This document shows, piece by piece, positions 1 through 6,560 of a stretch of DNA of 10,001 nt (position 1 is its first letter; each line of letters opens with the position of its first letter). The position numbers were made by a program, and so were the translations under genes. The stretch covers positions 1 to 10,001 of the forward strand of contig JAHZFY010000017.1 of NCBI GenBank assembly GCA_019421105.1. Reading direction: 5' to 3'. The notes under the pieces are model-generated. The model was not told the origin of the DNA and made no database searches. It worked only from the letters and a program-made list of their open reading frames with translations. This stretch comes from a bacterium (GTDB lineage: Bacteria > Bacillota_I > Bacilli_A > RFN20 > CAG-826).

Positions 1-909
1 AAACAAAATACCCATGATATTGTGCCTATTAAGCAATGTTATATTGAAGATGAAAAAGCCGCTTTAATTTTATCTAATATTAAAGATTTAATGATCAAAC
101 ATAAAATAGACCCTTATGATGAAGATAAAAGAACCGGCATCATTCGTCATATCTTAATTAGAACAAGTTATCACTATGAACAAATCATGGTGGTTTTAAT
201 AACCTCAAAATTAAACTTCCCTGGACAAAATAATTTTGTTAAAGACTTAATCAAAGCCTGTCCAAATATAACCACAGTAGTGAAAAACGTCAATGAAAGA
301 AAAACCAATGTCATATTAGGAGAAAAAGAAAAAGTCTTATATGGCAAAGGATATATTAATGATGATATCTTAGGTGTTAAATTTAATATTTCTGCATCAT
401 CATTTTTCCAAGTTAATCCAATTCAAACTCAAAAGTTATATTCTTTAGCAATCGATGGTTTAAATTTAAAAGGTGATGAAATAGTTTTAGATGCTTATGC
501 AGGCGTAGGAACATTAGGTTTAATCGCTTCTAAAAAAGCAAAAGAAGTTATCAGTGTAGAGATTGTGAAATCTTCGCATATGGATGGTATTAAAAACGCA
601 AAGAATAACAATATTAACAACGTTAGATTTGTTTTAGGTGATGCAGGTGAATATATTGCAAAATCCGATATATCTTTTGACGCAGTTATCATGGATCCAC
701 CTAGAAAAGGTAGTGATGAAAGATTTTTACAAACTTTAATCAATAACAAAGTTAAAAAAATATCATATGTATCATGCAATCCTGAAACACTAGCTAGGGA
801 TTTAAAATATTTATCTCCATATTACAATATAGTAAAAATTACGCCTGTAGACATGTTTCCTATGACTAGTCATGTTGAGACAGTTGTTGTTTTAACCATC
901 AAAATGTAA
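1..909 (+). CDS. RNA (uracil-C5)-methyltransferase, RlmCD/RlmD/TrmA family, 5'-truncated by window edge
   Basis: This is the C-terminal part of a SAM-dependent enzyme that makes 5-methyluridine in RNA, most likely 23S rRNA. The reading frame is open from base 1, so the gene starts outside the window; the GTG at 22 is an internal Val (in ...THDIVPIKQC). Numbering visible residues from base 1, the catalytic domain shows FFQVNP (about 135-140), the SAM-binding loop DAYAGVGT (164-171), DPPRKG (232-237), the nucleophile Cys in SCNP (258-261), and a terminal MFPMTSHVE whose Glu is the usual proton-abstracting base. All are intact and the C-terminus looks complete. The N-terminal TRAM domain and Fe-S cysteines, if present, are not visible. 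In Bacillota the usual enzyme is RlmCD (U747/U1939); the exact target cannot be told from this part. It looks like chromosomal backbone flanking the island. Confidence 0.93.
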   Translation, partial: KQNTHDIVPIKQCYIEDEKAALILSNIKDLMIKHKIDPYDEDKRTGIIRHILIRTSYHYEQIMVVLITSKLNFPGQNNFVKDLIKACPNITTVVKNVNERKTNVILGEKEKVLYGKGYINDDILGVKFNISASSFFQVNPIQTQKLYSLAIDGLNLKGDEIVLDAYAGVGTLGLIASKKAKEVISVEIVKSSHMDGIKNAKNNNINNVRFVLGDAGEYIAKSDISFDAVIMDPPRKGSDERFLQTLINNKVKKISYVSCNPETLARDLKYLSPYYNIVKITPVDMFPMTSHVETVVVLTIKM

Positions 910-1053
910 CGATAATGGTATCTATCGATATATGAATACTTTTATAGCAAAAATATACATGTTTTATTTAATTTCCTAGAGTAATAGTCACCAGAGGTTA
1001 AACAACTGTTAAGGTTCAACTGTAGACACATTCGATTTACGGAGGAAACAATC
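910..1053. other. Intergenic spacer after the methyltransferase gene, no gene seen
   Basis: No supported coding frame, tRNA or convincing terminator is visible. There is a short palindrome TATCGATA at 923-930 and a repeated CAACTGT near 1005-1025, both too small to interpret. This stretch separates the conserved left gene from the accessory genes and may contain the island's left junction. Confidence 0.4.
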
Positions 1054-1104
1054 ATGAAAAAGTTAAATATTGAAAAGATGGATTATGATGTTAAAAAATT
1101 ATAG
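1054..1104 (+). pseudogene. 16-codon ORF with strong RBS, probably the 5' stump of a lost gene
   Basis: An ATG at 1054 follows GGAGG (1041-1045) with 8-nt spacing, yet the frame ends with TAG after 16 codons (MKKLNIEKMDYDVKKL). Shifting one base at the stop continues the helix-like sequence with IELAKRF before TGA, so this looks like the start of a formerly longer gene cut down by a frame break and deletion. The charged amphipathic start resembles openings of small antitoxin or nucleotidyltransferase-type proteins, but the piece is too short to name. A leader peptide is the alternative; nothing downstream supports attenuation. Confidence 0.35.
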
Positions 1105-1171
1105 AATTAGCAAAAAGGTTTTGATTAAATCTTGATTAGTCATCTTTTCGTTGAATAATAAAACTATTAAT

Positions 1172-1196
1172 ATTTTTTCAAACATAAATAATAGTA
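1172..1196 (+). repeat. 25-bp direct repeat, left copy, flanking the SIR2 operon
   Basis: This 25-bp stretch, including AAACATAAATAATAGTA, matches 4711-4735 at 24 of 25 positions (C instead of T at 1179). It lies just upstream of the SIR2 gene. The right copy includes the last codons and TAA of the restored partner gene. The left copy would read the same YFFKHK-stop, but an in-frame TAA sits directly before it, so it is either a fragment of an older copy of that gene end or an insertion target duplication. Confidence 0.75.
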
Positions 1197-1222
1197 GTGA
1201 CTTGAGTTCAAAGGAAAACAAA

Positions 1223-1227
1223 GGAGG
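1223..1227 (+). promoter_or_regulatory. Ribosome binding site of the SIR2 gene
   Basis: GGAGG lies 7 nt before the ATG at 1235. Together with the NAD-binding motif close downstream in the protein, this fixes the start. Confidence 0.8.
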
Positions 1228-1234
1228 AAATTAA

Positions 1235-2071
1235 ATGGCAAACACACCTTCAGTAATTCCAAATATGCCAGACGAAATAAAACGAGCTATTGATACTAAC
1301 TCATTGTATATATTTGTTGGTGCTGGCGTTTCTAGATTATATGGATATCCATCTTGGGATCAAATGGGAAAAAATTTAATCAATATTGCTGTAACAAAGA
1401 AGGCTCTTTCTAGATCTGAAGAAGCAGTACTTTTGAATGGAAATTTCACACCAATGCAGTTTGTTACTATTGCGTTCAATAAATTACAAAAAAAATTGGG
1501 AAAAGAAGAAGCGGAAAAACTTGTTATTAGTGAATTAAGTTTAGATAAACAAAAAGACCCAGCAAATTTACGAAAAGTTAATACTATTTCTAAGCTTCTA
1601 TCAAAGTATAATTCTGTAATATTAACTACAAATGCCGATTTATCTCTAGATACATCTAAACCTTATAAAGACAAAGCTATTGTAAGCGATTTTAAACTAT
1701 GGGATAGAAATGAAGATTATGTAAAAATATTTCATTTACATGGTTCAATAAATAATTTTGAAAGCATGGTTTTTACCAGTCAGCAATACGCCAGTGCATA
1801 TATGGCTGATGCTGATTTTGGCAAAAATCTTCTGCAGTTATTTGGCAGAGGAGATAAAACCGTGCTATTTATTGGTTACGGAGTGAATGAATTTGAATTG
1901 ATTAGATATTTTTTAAAGACAACAACTACTCCAGAAAGACCATCAATGTTTATGCTTAATGGATATCTTAAAAAAGACACGCTTAAGTATGAATTTGATA
2001 AAGAATATTATAGAACCCTTGGTATTGAAGTTTTGTATTATTCGCTTGAAAAAAGGGCTATAAAGCATTAA
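1235..2071 (+). CDS. SIR2-family (SIR2_2-like) NAD-binding protein, C-terminus lost by a -1 frame break
   Basis: SIR2-like proteins of this type are NAD+ hydrolases or NAD+/ADP-ribose-binding effectors of anti-phage systems. Visible motifs are GAGVS (29-33, NAD loop), TTNAD (131-135, counterpart of the sirtuin TQNxD, with the catalytic Asn), HLHGS (167-171, catalytic His) and FIGYG followed by E-F-E-L (212-222), typical of the SIR2_2 group. No zinc-binding cysteines are present, so a sirtuin deacetylase is unlikely. The frame ends after 278 residues in an aberrant RAIKH. Reading -1 in the A-run at 2049-2054 continues as KGYKALIDVLKKW and restores a protein of about 324 residues that stops 3 nt before the next gene. 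All catalytic motifs precede the break, so a truncated protein could retain part of its function. It is the first gene of a two-gene operon. Confidence 0.85.
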   Translation: MANTPSVIPNMPDEIKRAIDTNSLYIFVGAGVSRLYGYPSWDQMGKNLINIAVTKKALSRSEEAVLLNGNFTPMQFVTIAFNKLQKKLGKEEAEKLVISELSLDKQKDPANLRKVNTISKLLSKYNSVILTTNADLSLDTSKPYKDKAIVSDFKLWDRNEDYVKIFHLHGSINNFESMVFTSQQYASAYMADADFGKNLLQLFGRGDKTVLFIGYGVNEFELIRYFLKTTTTPERPSMFMLNGYLKKDTLKYEFDKEYYRTLGIEVLYYSLEKRAIKH

Positions 2072-2208
2072 TTGATGTGCTTAAAAAATGGGATAAAACT
2101 TTGACAAGCGAAACATTTGTCAGCAATCATTTTTTGGAAACAATTAAAAAAGCATTCTCCGAAGAACCTAATATTAAATCAGTGAAGGAAATTTTAAGTG
2201 ATTTATAA
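2056..2208 (+). pseudogene. Displaced C-terminal tail of the SIR2 protein (-1 frame)
   Basis: These codons (GYKALIDVLKKWDKTL... to TAA at 2206-2208, about 50 residues) lie in the -1 frame relative to the SIR2 gene and match the usual final helix of SIR2_2 proteins, where a Y-x-x-L-x-x-x-L-x-x-W pattern follows the last strand. There is no start codon or RBS of its own. One extra A in the A6 run at 2049-2054 joins it to the upstream frame. A small stem (AAGCAT 2063-2068 with GTGCTT 2077-2082, including one G-U pair) lies 8 nt after the A-run, but it is weak. Confidence 0.7.
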
Positions 2209-2211
2209 TAT

Positions 2212-4443
2212 ATGGACAAAAGAAAGCAAATAATTAAAGAGCTTTGCTCTTCCCCGTTTATTGACAAATGGATACTTGAACTAAAAGACAATGATAGTTT
2301 ATTTTCTGTTGACCAAAATCTAAAACCATGTATTAAAGTCGATAAAAACAGAATTAAGTCTTCTTTTTGGGATGGATTAGAAGTTTTAGAATGTTATGCA
2401 AGAAGAGATATTTGCAATGATGATGTAGATGATTTCATTGTTTCTATTATAAATAGCTGTATTGAAAAATACGTTGAAGACAAGGAAGAAAATCCTACAT
2501 TAAGATTAGATAGTAGTTACGCTATTCTTACTCAACTTTTACAAATTTTAAAGAGCCGTCCTGACTACTGTGCAAAAATTGATTTCTTAAAGTTTGTAAA
2601 GATATATTTGTCTTCTCCTTACGGATTTCCGTTCTCTTTGGTTTCTTCATTAAAAGAGTTTAAATTAAGTAATTTTCTTAATGGAGAAGATGTATTTAAT
2701 TGTTACAAAACAATAATTGAAAAAGAAAAGATAGGAACTGCATGTTTTAAGTACTTAGCCAATATGAGGGAAATAGATAAAAACAATGGCTTCTTATTTT
2801 ATGAATATTCAAAAAGCAAAATTACGAGTTTCAATGATTTTGATTGCTGCCATATGGGTGCATTTTCGTCATATCCGGACTATACCCAGTATGAGTTTTC
2901 TGACAAGGATATATTGATTGTTTGGTTCAAAGAATCTTCAAAATTCATTACGTTTGAACAACTGAAGTTAGATATTAATTCTTTTACTAGCAGCGACAAA
3001 TATTTTTTAAAAAGAGCTGGATTGGCGTTAATAAATATAAATTTTAGAACATGCAAAAATATTTTTTATGAAAACATAGATTCTTTTCTAAATAATAGAG
3101 AGTATTTTTCCGATGTTAAAGAACTAATAAACACCAATCTTCAACAACTCGATATAGATTTTATTTTACCTAAACTAGAAACTGCTACTTTTGGAGTCAA
3201 AGAACCCTCAATTTTAAGAAATCACATTAAAGGAATTTTTAAAAAATACATAGATAGCAATCAAGAAGCAACGAAACAAATTATCAATTACAAAACCGAA
3301 ACAACTAAAGATTTAAATTCTATTAAAAATTTTAATCGCATGATTTATTTTATCGAGGATTCAAAATTTGATGATGTTGATTATTTATATAATCAAATAC
3401 GTGGCAAAGATCCTATTGAAGCACTAAATATTTATAAAAATTCCAAAGACAAGTCGACTTATTACTTAGAAGTCTTTTGTGATGCGTATTTCCGTCTTAT
3501 TGGAGATGATTATCAATATTTTATTGATAATCTGGATAACTTTGATAGTAGAATGATTAATCAAATATTGTTTAAATTAGAAAACGATTATCAAAATCTA
3601 ATCAAACTATTAAATAGATTTATTCGATTGCTAAATTCTGATTCGTATTTTAATAATTGCATTTCTACAGTTCTTTATAGAATGCAAAAACTTTGTGATA
3701 ATTCAAACTTTCAGGATATTTTTAGCCTTTTGTCGAAAATCGATTATAAAAAAATGACTATCAATGGTGATGTTAGAGGAGATTCATACATCAATGATTT
3801 AATTAATGAAAACATGCACACATATTTGGAAATGCTAGCTTATTGTTCGGAGTGTGATAAAACCTCTTTTTCGTTTTTAAAAACTGTTATCAAGTATCTC
3901 TTGCATGCAGCAACAAACCATAAGACAAAGTCTTTAATTTCATTTATCATGGTTAGATTGTTCAGAATCGATGTAGATTATTGCAAATCAATATTGGACG
4001 TAGTTTTTGACAATTATTATGAATCATTCAATCCTAGCTATCTTATGTATTCAATATCAAATGATACTAATTGCCAATTACTGAGTTTAATTAAAGAAAA
4101 AGATGATTTTAAAGAATATATCTCACTTGATTCCGAGAATAATGATATTAAAATGTCTCAAAACATTATTTTTTCTAGGCTTTTATTTTTAGCTTTTAAA
4201 GAAAAAGATTTTGCATTTTATGATTATTACATCAAGTCTAATAATTTAGATTGTCTAAGCAAAGGATTTGATAATATAAAATATTGGATTACTAATAAAG
4301 ATAGCAATATTGATATTGAAGATGTATTGAAATTCTGTAAATTAGTCAATCAAAATCTTAGTAAATTTAAAAGCATCGATAAATTTCAAATTGATCAATT
4401 AATTAGAAGCATTTCTAAGTTATTGCTAGCATCAAAAAAATAG
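2212..4443 (+). CDS. Large helical protein, partner of the SIR2 gene, C-terminus displaced by a -1 frame break
   Basis: I do not recognise this 743-residue protein from its sequence. It has no signal peptide, no membrane segment, no Walker motif and no obvious nuclease motif. It is rich in Leu, Ile, Asp, Lys, Asn, Tyr and Phe and reads as a long series of amphipathic helices, as in HEAT- or TPR-like scaffolds. The ATG follows the restored SIR2 stop by only 3 nt with no good RBS, so translational coupling is likely. In single-chain DSR-type proteins a SIR2 domain is followed by a long helical phage-sensing region; here the two parts would be separate proteins, with this one the likely sensor or regulator. 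That role is inference from context. The frame stops at TAG directly after the A7 run (4434-4440); the -1 frame continues for 96 codons, giving about 839 residues. DUF4020-like or other SIR2-partner families are possible relatives. Confidence 0.75.
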   Translation: MDKRKQIIKELCSSPFIDKWILELKDNDSLFSVDQNLKPCIKVDKNRIKSSFWDGLEVLECYARRDICNDDVDDFIVSIINSCIEKYVEDKEENPTLRLDSSYAILTQLLQILKSRPDYCAKIDFLKFVKIYLSSPYGFPFSLVSSLKEFKLSNFLNGEDVFNCYKTIIEKEKIGTACFKYLANMREIDKNNGFLFYEYSKSKITSFNDFDCCHMGAFSSYPDYTQYEFSDKDILIVWFKESSKFITFEQLKLDINSFTSSDKYFLKRAGLALININFRTCKNIFYENIDSFLNNREYFSDVKELINTNLQQLDIDFILPKLETATFGVKEPSILRNHIKGIFKKYIDSNQEATKQIINYKTETTKDLNSIKNFNRMIYFIEDSKFDDVDYLYNQIRGKDPIEALNIYKNSKDKSTYYLEVFCDAYFRLIGDDYQYFIDNLDNFDSRMINQILFKLENDYQNLIKLLNRFIRLLNSDSYFNNCISTVLYRMQKLCDNSNFQDIFSLLSKIDYKKMTINGDVRGDSYINDLINENMHTYLEMLAYCSECDKTSFSFLKTVIKYLLHAATNHKTKSLISFIMVRLFRIDVDYCKSILDVVFDNYYESFNPSYLMYSISNDTNCQLLSLIKEKDDFKEYISLDSENNDIKMSQNIIFSRLLFLAFKEKDFAFYDYYIKSNNLDCLSKGFDNIKYWITNKDSNIDIEDVLKFCKLVNQNLSKFKSIDKFQIDQLIRSISKLLLASKK
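4434..4443 (+). other. A7 slippery tract with immediate TAG stop
   Basis: Seven A residues are phased as A AAA AAA in the zero frame (tcA AAA AAA TAG), the classical X XXY YYZ form for -1 ribosomal slippage, and the zero-frame stop follows at once. Both tRNA-Lys could re-pair fully after slipping. I see no convincing downstream stem-loop or upstream Shine-Dalgarno-like stimulator, so recoding, transcriptional slippage, mutation and assembly error all remain possible. Confidence 0.5.
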
Positions 4444-4730
4444 ATAACGATGATGTTTGGGCATTATTAACGCACTTATTTGATTACTTTGGTGATTTTT
4501 TCTCAGATGAGACAATTTTTGTTCTTAAAGAATATAAAGACACACGTAAGAATCACATTGAAAATATAATGTGTAAGTATGTGTTATCTTACGATCAGCA
4601 CGTAACTTATGAGCCAACACTTGTTGAAGCTCTTTCCATATTTGAAAACGACCCTATTTACAATACCGTGTTAAAACGATGGAAAGTAATGATAAATGAT
4701 AAAAATCCGTATTTTTTTAAACATAAATAA
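4440..4730 (+). pseudogene. Displaced 96-codon C-terminal part of the large SIR2 partner (-1 frame)
   Basis: An open frame of 96 codons starts at the A7 run and ends with TAA at 4728-4730 (IDNDDVWALLTHLF ... NPYFFKHK). Composition and helical character match the upstream protein, and no start codon with RBS lies at its beginning. It is best read as the original C-terminus. Its stop lies inside the right copy of the 25-bp direct repeat. Confidence 0.7.
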
Positions 4731-4735
4731 TAGTA
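4711..4735 (+). repeat. 25-bp direct repeat, right copy, end of the SIR2 operon
   Basis: It matches 1172-1196 at 24 of 25 positions. It covers the last codons and stop of the restored partner gene and precedes the HEPN gene by 56 nt. The sequence between the two copies is exactly the SIR2 operon with its leader. Confidence 0.75.
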
Positions 4736-4780
4736 TACCGATTAAGTTTAAGTTTGAAAGTGTTTTTAAGAAAAAGAGTG

Positions 4781-4786
4781 GGTGAT
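4781..4786 (+). promoter_or_regulatory. RBS supporting a GTG start for the HEPN gene
   Basis: GGTGAT matches the 3' part of the extended anti-SD complement (AGGAGGTGATC) and ends 5 nt before GTG at 4792. An in-frame TAA at 4786-4788 rules out any start further upstream. Confidence 0.55.
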
Positions 4787-4791
4787 AACAA

Positions 4792-5469
4792 GTGGATTTT
4801 AATAAGTTTATTAACGGACTATCCAAAGAAGATAGAAAAAACTTCGAACAATATAAAGACATCAGAGGAGTTCAAATATATAAAGTTGTTTATAATGCTT
4901 TGAAAATAAAAAACGATATGGTCACTTATTCTGATGTTAATGCCTTTGTTATTTACGATAAAGCAATCAAAGATGTTTTATATCAGTATTTAGGAACGCT
5001 AGAGGAATACCTGAGAAATTATATATTAACGCATTTTGATTTTTCAGACGATGCTCAATTAAATAAAGATAAATACATTTATTTAAGCCAATTACCAAAA
5101 TGCGAACCTAAAGAAATATCTTTTGGTGAAATAACAGAATTGTACAAAAGATATGCTTTAAACTTTGGTGATATGAAATCTTTTTTAGTAGATTATAAAG
5201 TAAATATTTGTGATTTTGATGTGCTTGAAAGAATGAGAATGTTTAGAAATGACGTTATGCACCATGCACCATTATTATTTAACTATAATAGTGAATCTAC
5301 GGCAAAAAATACTATTGAATGCATTCGTGAGTTAATCAACCTGCTTCCTATAAGCCATAGAAAAGGATTAGCCAAAGATATTAATAATAAAACTATGAAA
5401 ACTAAAGAAAATATTAATCCTTGTTTTTATGATTTTTTGCTGGAGGAAATTAAATGTGTCGATATATAA
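4792..5469 (+). CDS. Abi-like HEPN-domain protein, probable RNase
   Basis: The 225-residue product resembles the Abi_2 (AbiD/AbiF-type) HEPN group: a helix with D-K-A-I-x-D-V-L-x-x-Y-L-x-x-L-E-E-Y-L-R (about 56-75), followed later by E-R-M-R-M-F-R-N-D-V-M-H-H, which contains the HEPN motif R-x4-H as R152-N153...H157. In this family that motif forms a metal-independent RNase site, usually in a dimer, and causes growth arrest on phage infection or in toxin-antitoxin pairs. The start is GTG with a GGTGAT box. The last 16 nt overlap the next gene, so the two products are almost certainly co-translated partners. The C-terminal 35 residues after the HEPN region (…PCFYDFLLEEI) are of unknown role. 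The family is clear at the level of HEPN; the exact subfamily and target are not. Confidence 0.75.
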   Translation: MDFNKFINGLSKEDRKNFEQYKDIRGVQIYKVVYNALKIKNDMVTYSDVNAFVIYDKAIKDVLYQYLGTLEEYLRNYILTHFDFSDDAQLNKDKYIYLSQLPKCEPKEISFGEITELYKRYALNFGDMKSFLVDYKVNICDFDVLERMRMFRNDVMHHAPLLFNYNSESTAKNTIECIRELINLLPISHRKGLAKDINNKTMKTKENINPCFYDFLLEEIKCVDI

Positions 5470-6098
5470 CTGCTGCTGAATTATCAAATAAGAAACAATT
5501 GTTTATAAATTGGATAACTTATGTTCAAAAAGAATTAAGAACAAAAGGATATCGTTTTTCATATAGGCCTATTGGAAGCGGCAAAAGAAATATGGTCGTA
5601 AAATTATGCAATAGTAATTATTATGATCTTGATTATCAAATTATTATTGAGAAGATTCCAAATACTTATGACTGGAATGGCAATGTTAAAGATATAAAAG
5701 ATGATTTTAGAGAAGCGTTTGATAACAATAAACCTAAAGGATTTAGTTGTTGTGAAGATAGTACACAAGCGCTTCAAACCAAAAAGCTTTCTATAGGATT
5801 TGGATATGACATCATATTAACGACATATGATAATAGTGGTAATTTTTTTATCCTCTATAACAAGAAAAATACAAATAATGCGAACAACAATGATTATTCA
5901 TGGATGATCAGAAAAAACATGAATAATTATAGAAACAAGTTAAATAAAATAAGTGGTTCAGAAATGTGGAATTACCTTAGAGAGATTTATCTTGATAAAA
6001 GACATAAACATAAGGATGATCAAGAAAATAAGATAAAGGCATACCAACTTCTAAATGAAGCAGTAAACGAAACTCTCATTCATTTCAATGTAAAATAG
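5454..6098 (+). CDS. Nucleotidyltransferase-like protein paired with the HEPN gene
   Basis: I do not recognise a named family, but the 214-residue protein has the order of motifs of the DNA polymerase beta-type nucleotidyltransferase fold: an N-terminal helix, a strand ending in IGSGKRN (G41-S42), then YDLDYQII (D58-L-D60, the DxD metal pair), and after a helix YDIILTTYD (D119, possible third carboxylate at the start of a strand). The spacing of GS to DxD is longer than in minimal MNT antitoxins and more like CD-NTase/OAS-type enzymes. The C-terminal half is helical and charged. GGAGG at 5442-5446 gives a strong RBS, and the start overlaps the HEPN gene by 16 nt. By analogy with HEPN-MNT pairs it may modify and silence the HEPN RNase; a second-messenger or tRNA-modifying role is also possible. 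Function is inference. Confidence 0.6.
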   Translation: MCRYITAAELSNKKQLFINWITYVQKELRTKGYRFSYRPIGSGKRNMVVKLCNSNYYDLDYQIIIEKIPNTYDWNGNVKDIKDDFREAFDNNKPKGFSCCEDSTQALQTKKLSIGFGYDIILTTYDNSGNFFILYNKKNTNNANNNDYSWMIRKNMNNYRNKLNKISGSEMWNYLREIYLDKRHKHKDDQENKIKAYQLLNEAVNETLIHFNVK

Positions 6099-6158
6099 CA
6101 AATATTAGTTCAACAACTTACTTTAAACGACCCTTATTTACTAGGGCAGTCTGTCATA

Positions 6159-6437
6159 ATGTTTGAATTTATATTAAAGAATAAATCAGTAAATTACTTA
6201 AAGATTGCAGATGACTTGGGACTAGAATCAATTGCCTTCCCTTCGATTTCTACTGGTATATATTCTTACCCATTAGAAGAAGCTGCCAAAATAGCAGCAA
6301 AAACCATCTATAGTTTTAAATCAAAATCAATTAAAAATGTTTATATGTGCATATTTCCAGAAAAATTACATTCGTTAAAAGCATATAATGATGCTTTTGG
6401 AAAACAAAAACTCTTACTTCAAAACCAAAGTCTATAA
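6159..6437 (+). pseudogene. C-terminal fragment of a macro-domain (ADP-ribose-binding) protein
   Basis: The 92 codons carry the typical second half of a macro domain: SIAFPSISTGIYSYP (24-38 from the ATG), the loop that binds the distal ribose and diphosphate, then EEAAKIAAKTI and a closing strand-helix IKNVYMCIF…AYNDAF. The first half (VNAAN and GGGVxxAI motifs) is missing and no RBS precedes the ATG, so this is a remnant rather than a working gene. The frame is continuous upstream to the TAG at 6096-6098 that ends the NTase-like gene, so the fragment lies in the same frame as that gene. Complete macro proteins of this type remove ADP-ribose or its derivatives from proteins or nucleic acids. 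Confidence 0.75.
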
Positions 6438-6448
6438 CGATTTTAAGT

Positions 6449-6491
6449 ATGTGAAACAAAAATATAAATATGATAACAAAAAGTTTCACAT
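6449..6491. promoter_or_regulatory. Upstream operator-like pair, ATGTGAAAC ... GTTTCACAT
   Basis: Perfect 9-bp inverted arms at 6449-6457 and 6483-6491 are separated by 25 nt. The same arrangement, with the same 25-nt spacing, is repeated 58 bp downstream over the promoter. The direct copies extend to ATGTGAAACAAAA and the inverted copies to GTTTCACATGG. It is a likely binding site for a dimeric repressor of the Fic gene. Confidence 0.65.
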
Positions 6492-6498
6492 GGGCATC

Positions 6499-6528
6499 TT
6501 GAATAAATGTGAAACAAAATGATATAAT
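6499..6528 (+). promoter_or_regulatory. Sigma-A-type promoter of the Fic gene
   Basis: A -35 box TTGAAT (6499-6504) and a perfect -10 box TATAAT (6523-6528) are spaced by 18 bp. One GTGAAAC box lies between them, so a bound protein would block RNA polymerase. Confidence 0.75.
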
Positions 6529-6549
6529 AATTGCATTAATGTTTCACAT
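6507..6549. promoter_or_regulatory. Downstream operator-like pair overlapping promoter and RBS
   Basis: The arms ATGTGAAAC (6507-6515) and GTTTCACAT (6541-6549) again have a 25-nt spacer. The first arm sits between the -35 and -10 boxes; the second abuts the GGAGG RBS at 6550-6554. Repression at transcription, or a hairpin masking the RBS, are both conceivable. Confidence 0.65.
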
Positions 6550-6560
6550 GGAGGTCGTAA

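Noticed and set aside
495..779. 94-codon minus-strand open frame inside the methyltransferase gene
   Set aside because: It lies opposite a well-supported catalytic domain and has no RBS or recognisable domain; it is a shadow frame.
2055..2082. Programmed frameshift stimulator stem in the SIR2 gene
   Set aside because: The stem is short and AU-rich, and the zero-frame heptamer A AAA AGG would require poor re-pairing in the A site, so programmed slippage is not supported here beyond the break itself.
4671..4862. 63-codon minus-strand open frame across the gap before the HEPN gene
   Set aside because: It overlaps the restored partner tail and the HEPN start, with low-complexity Leu/Phe/Ile/Ser composition typical of antisense AT-rich DNA.
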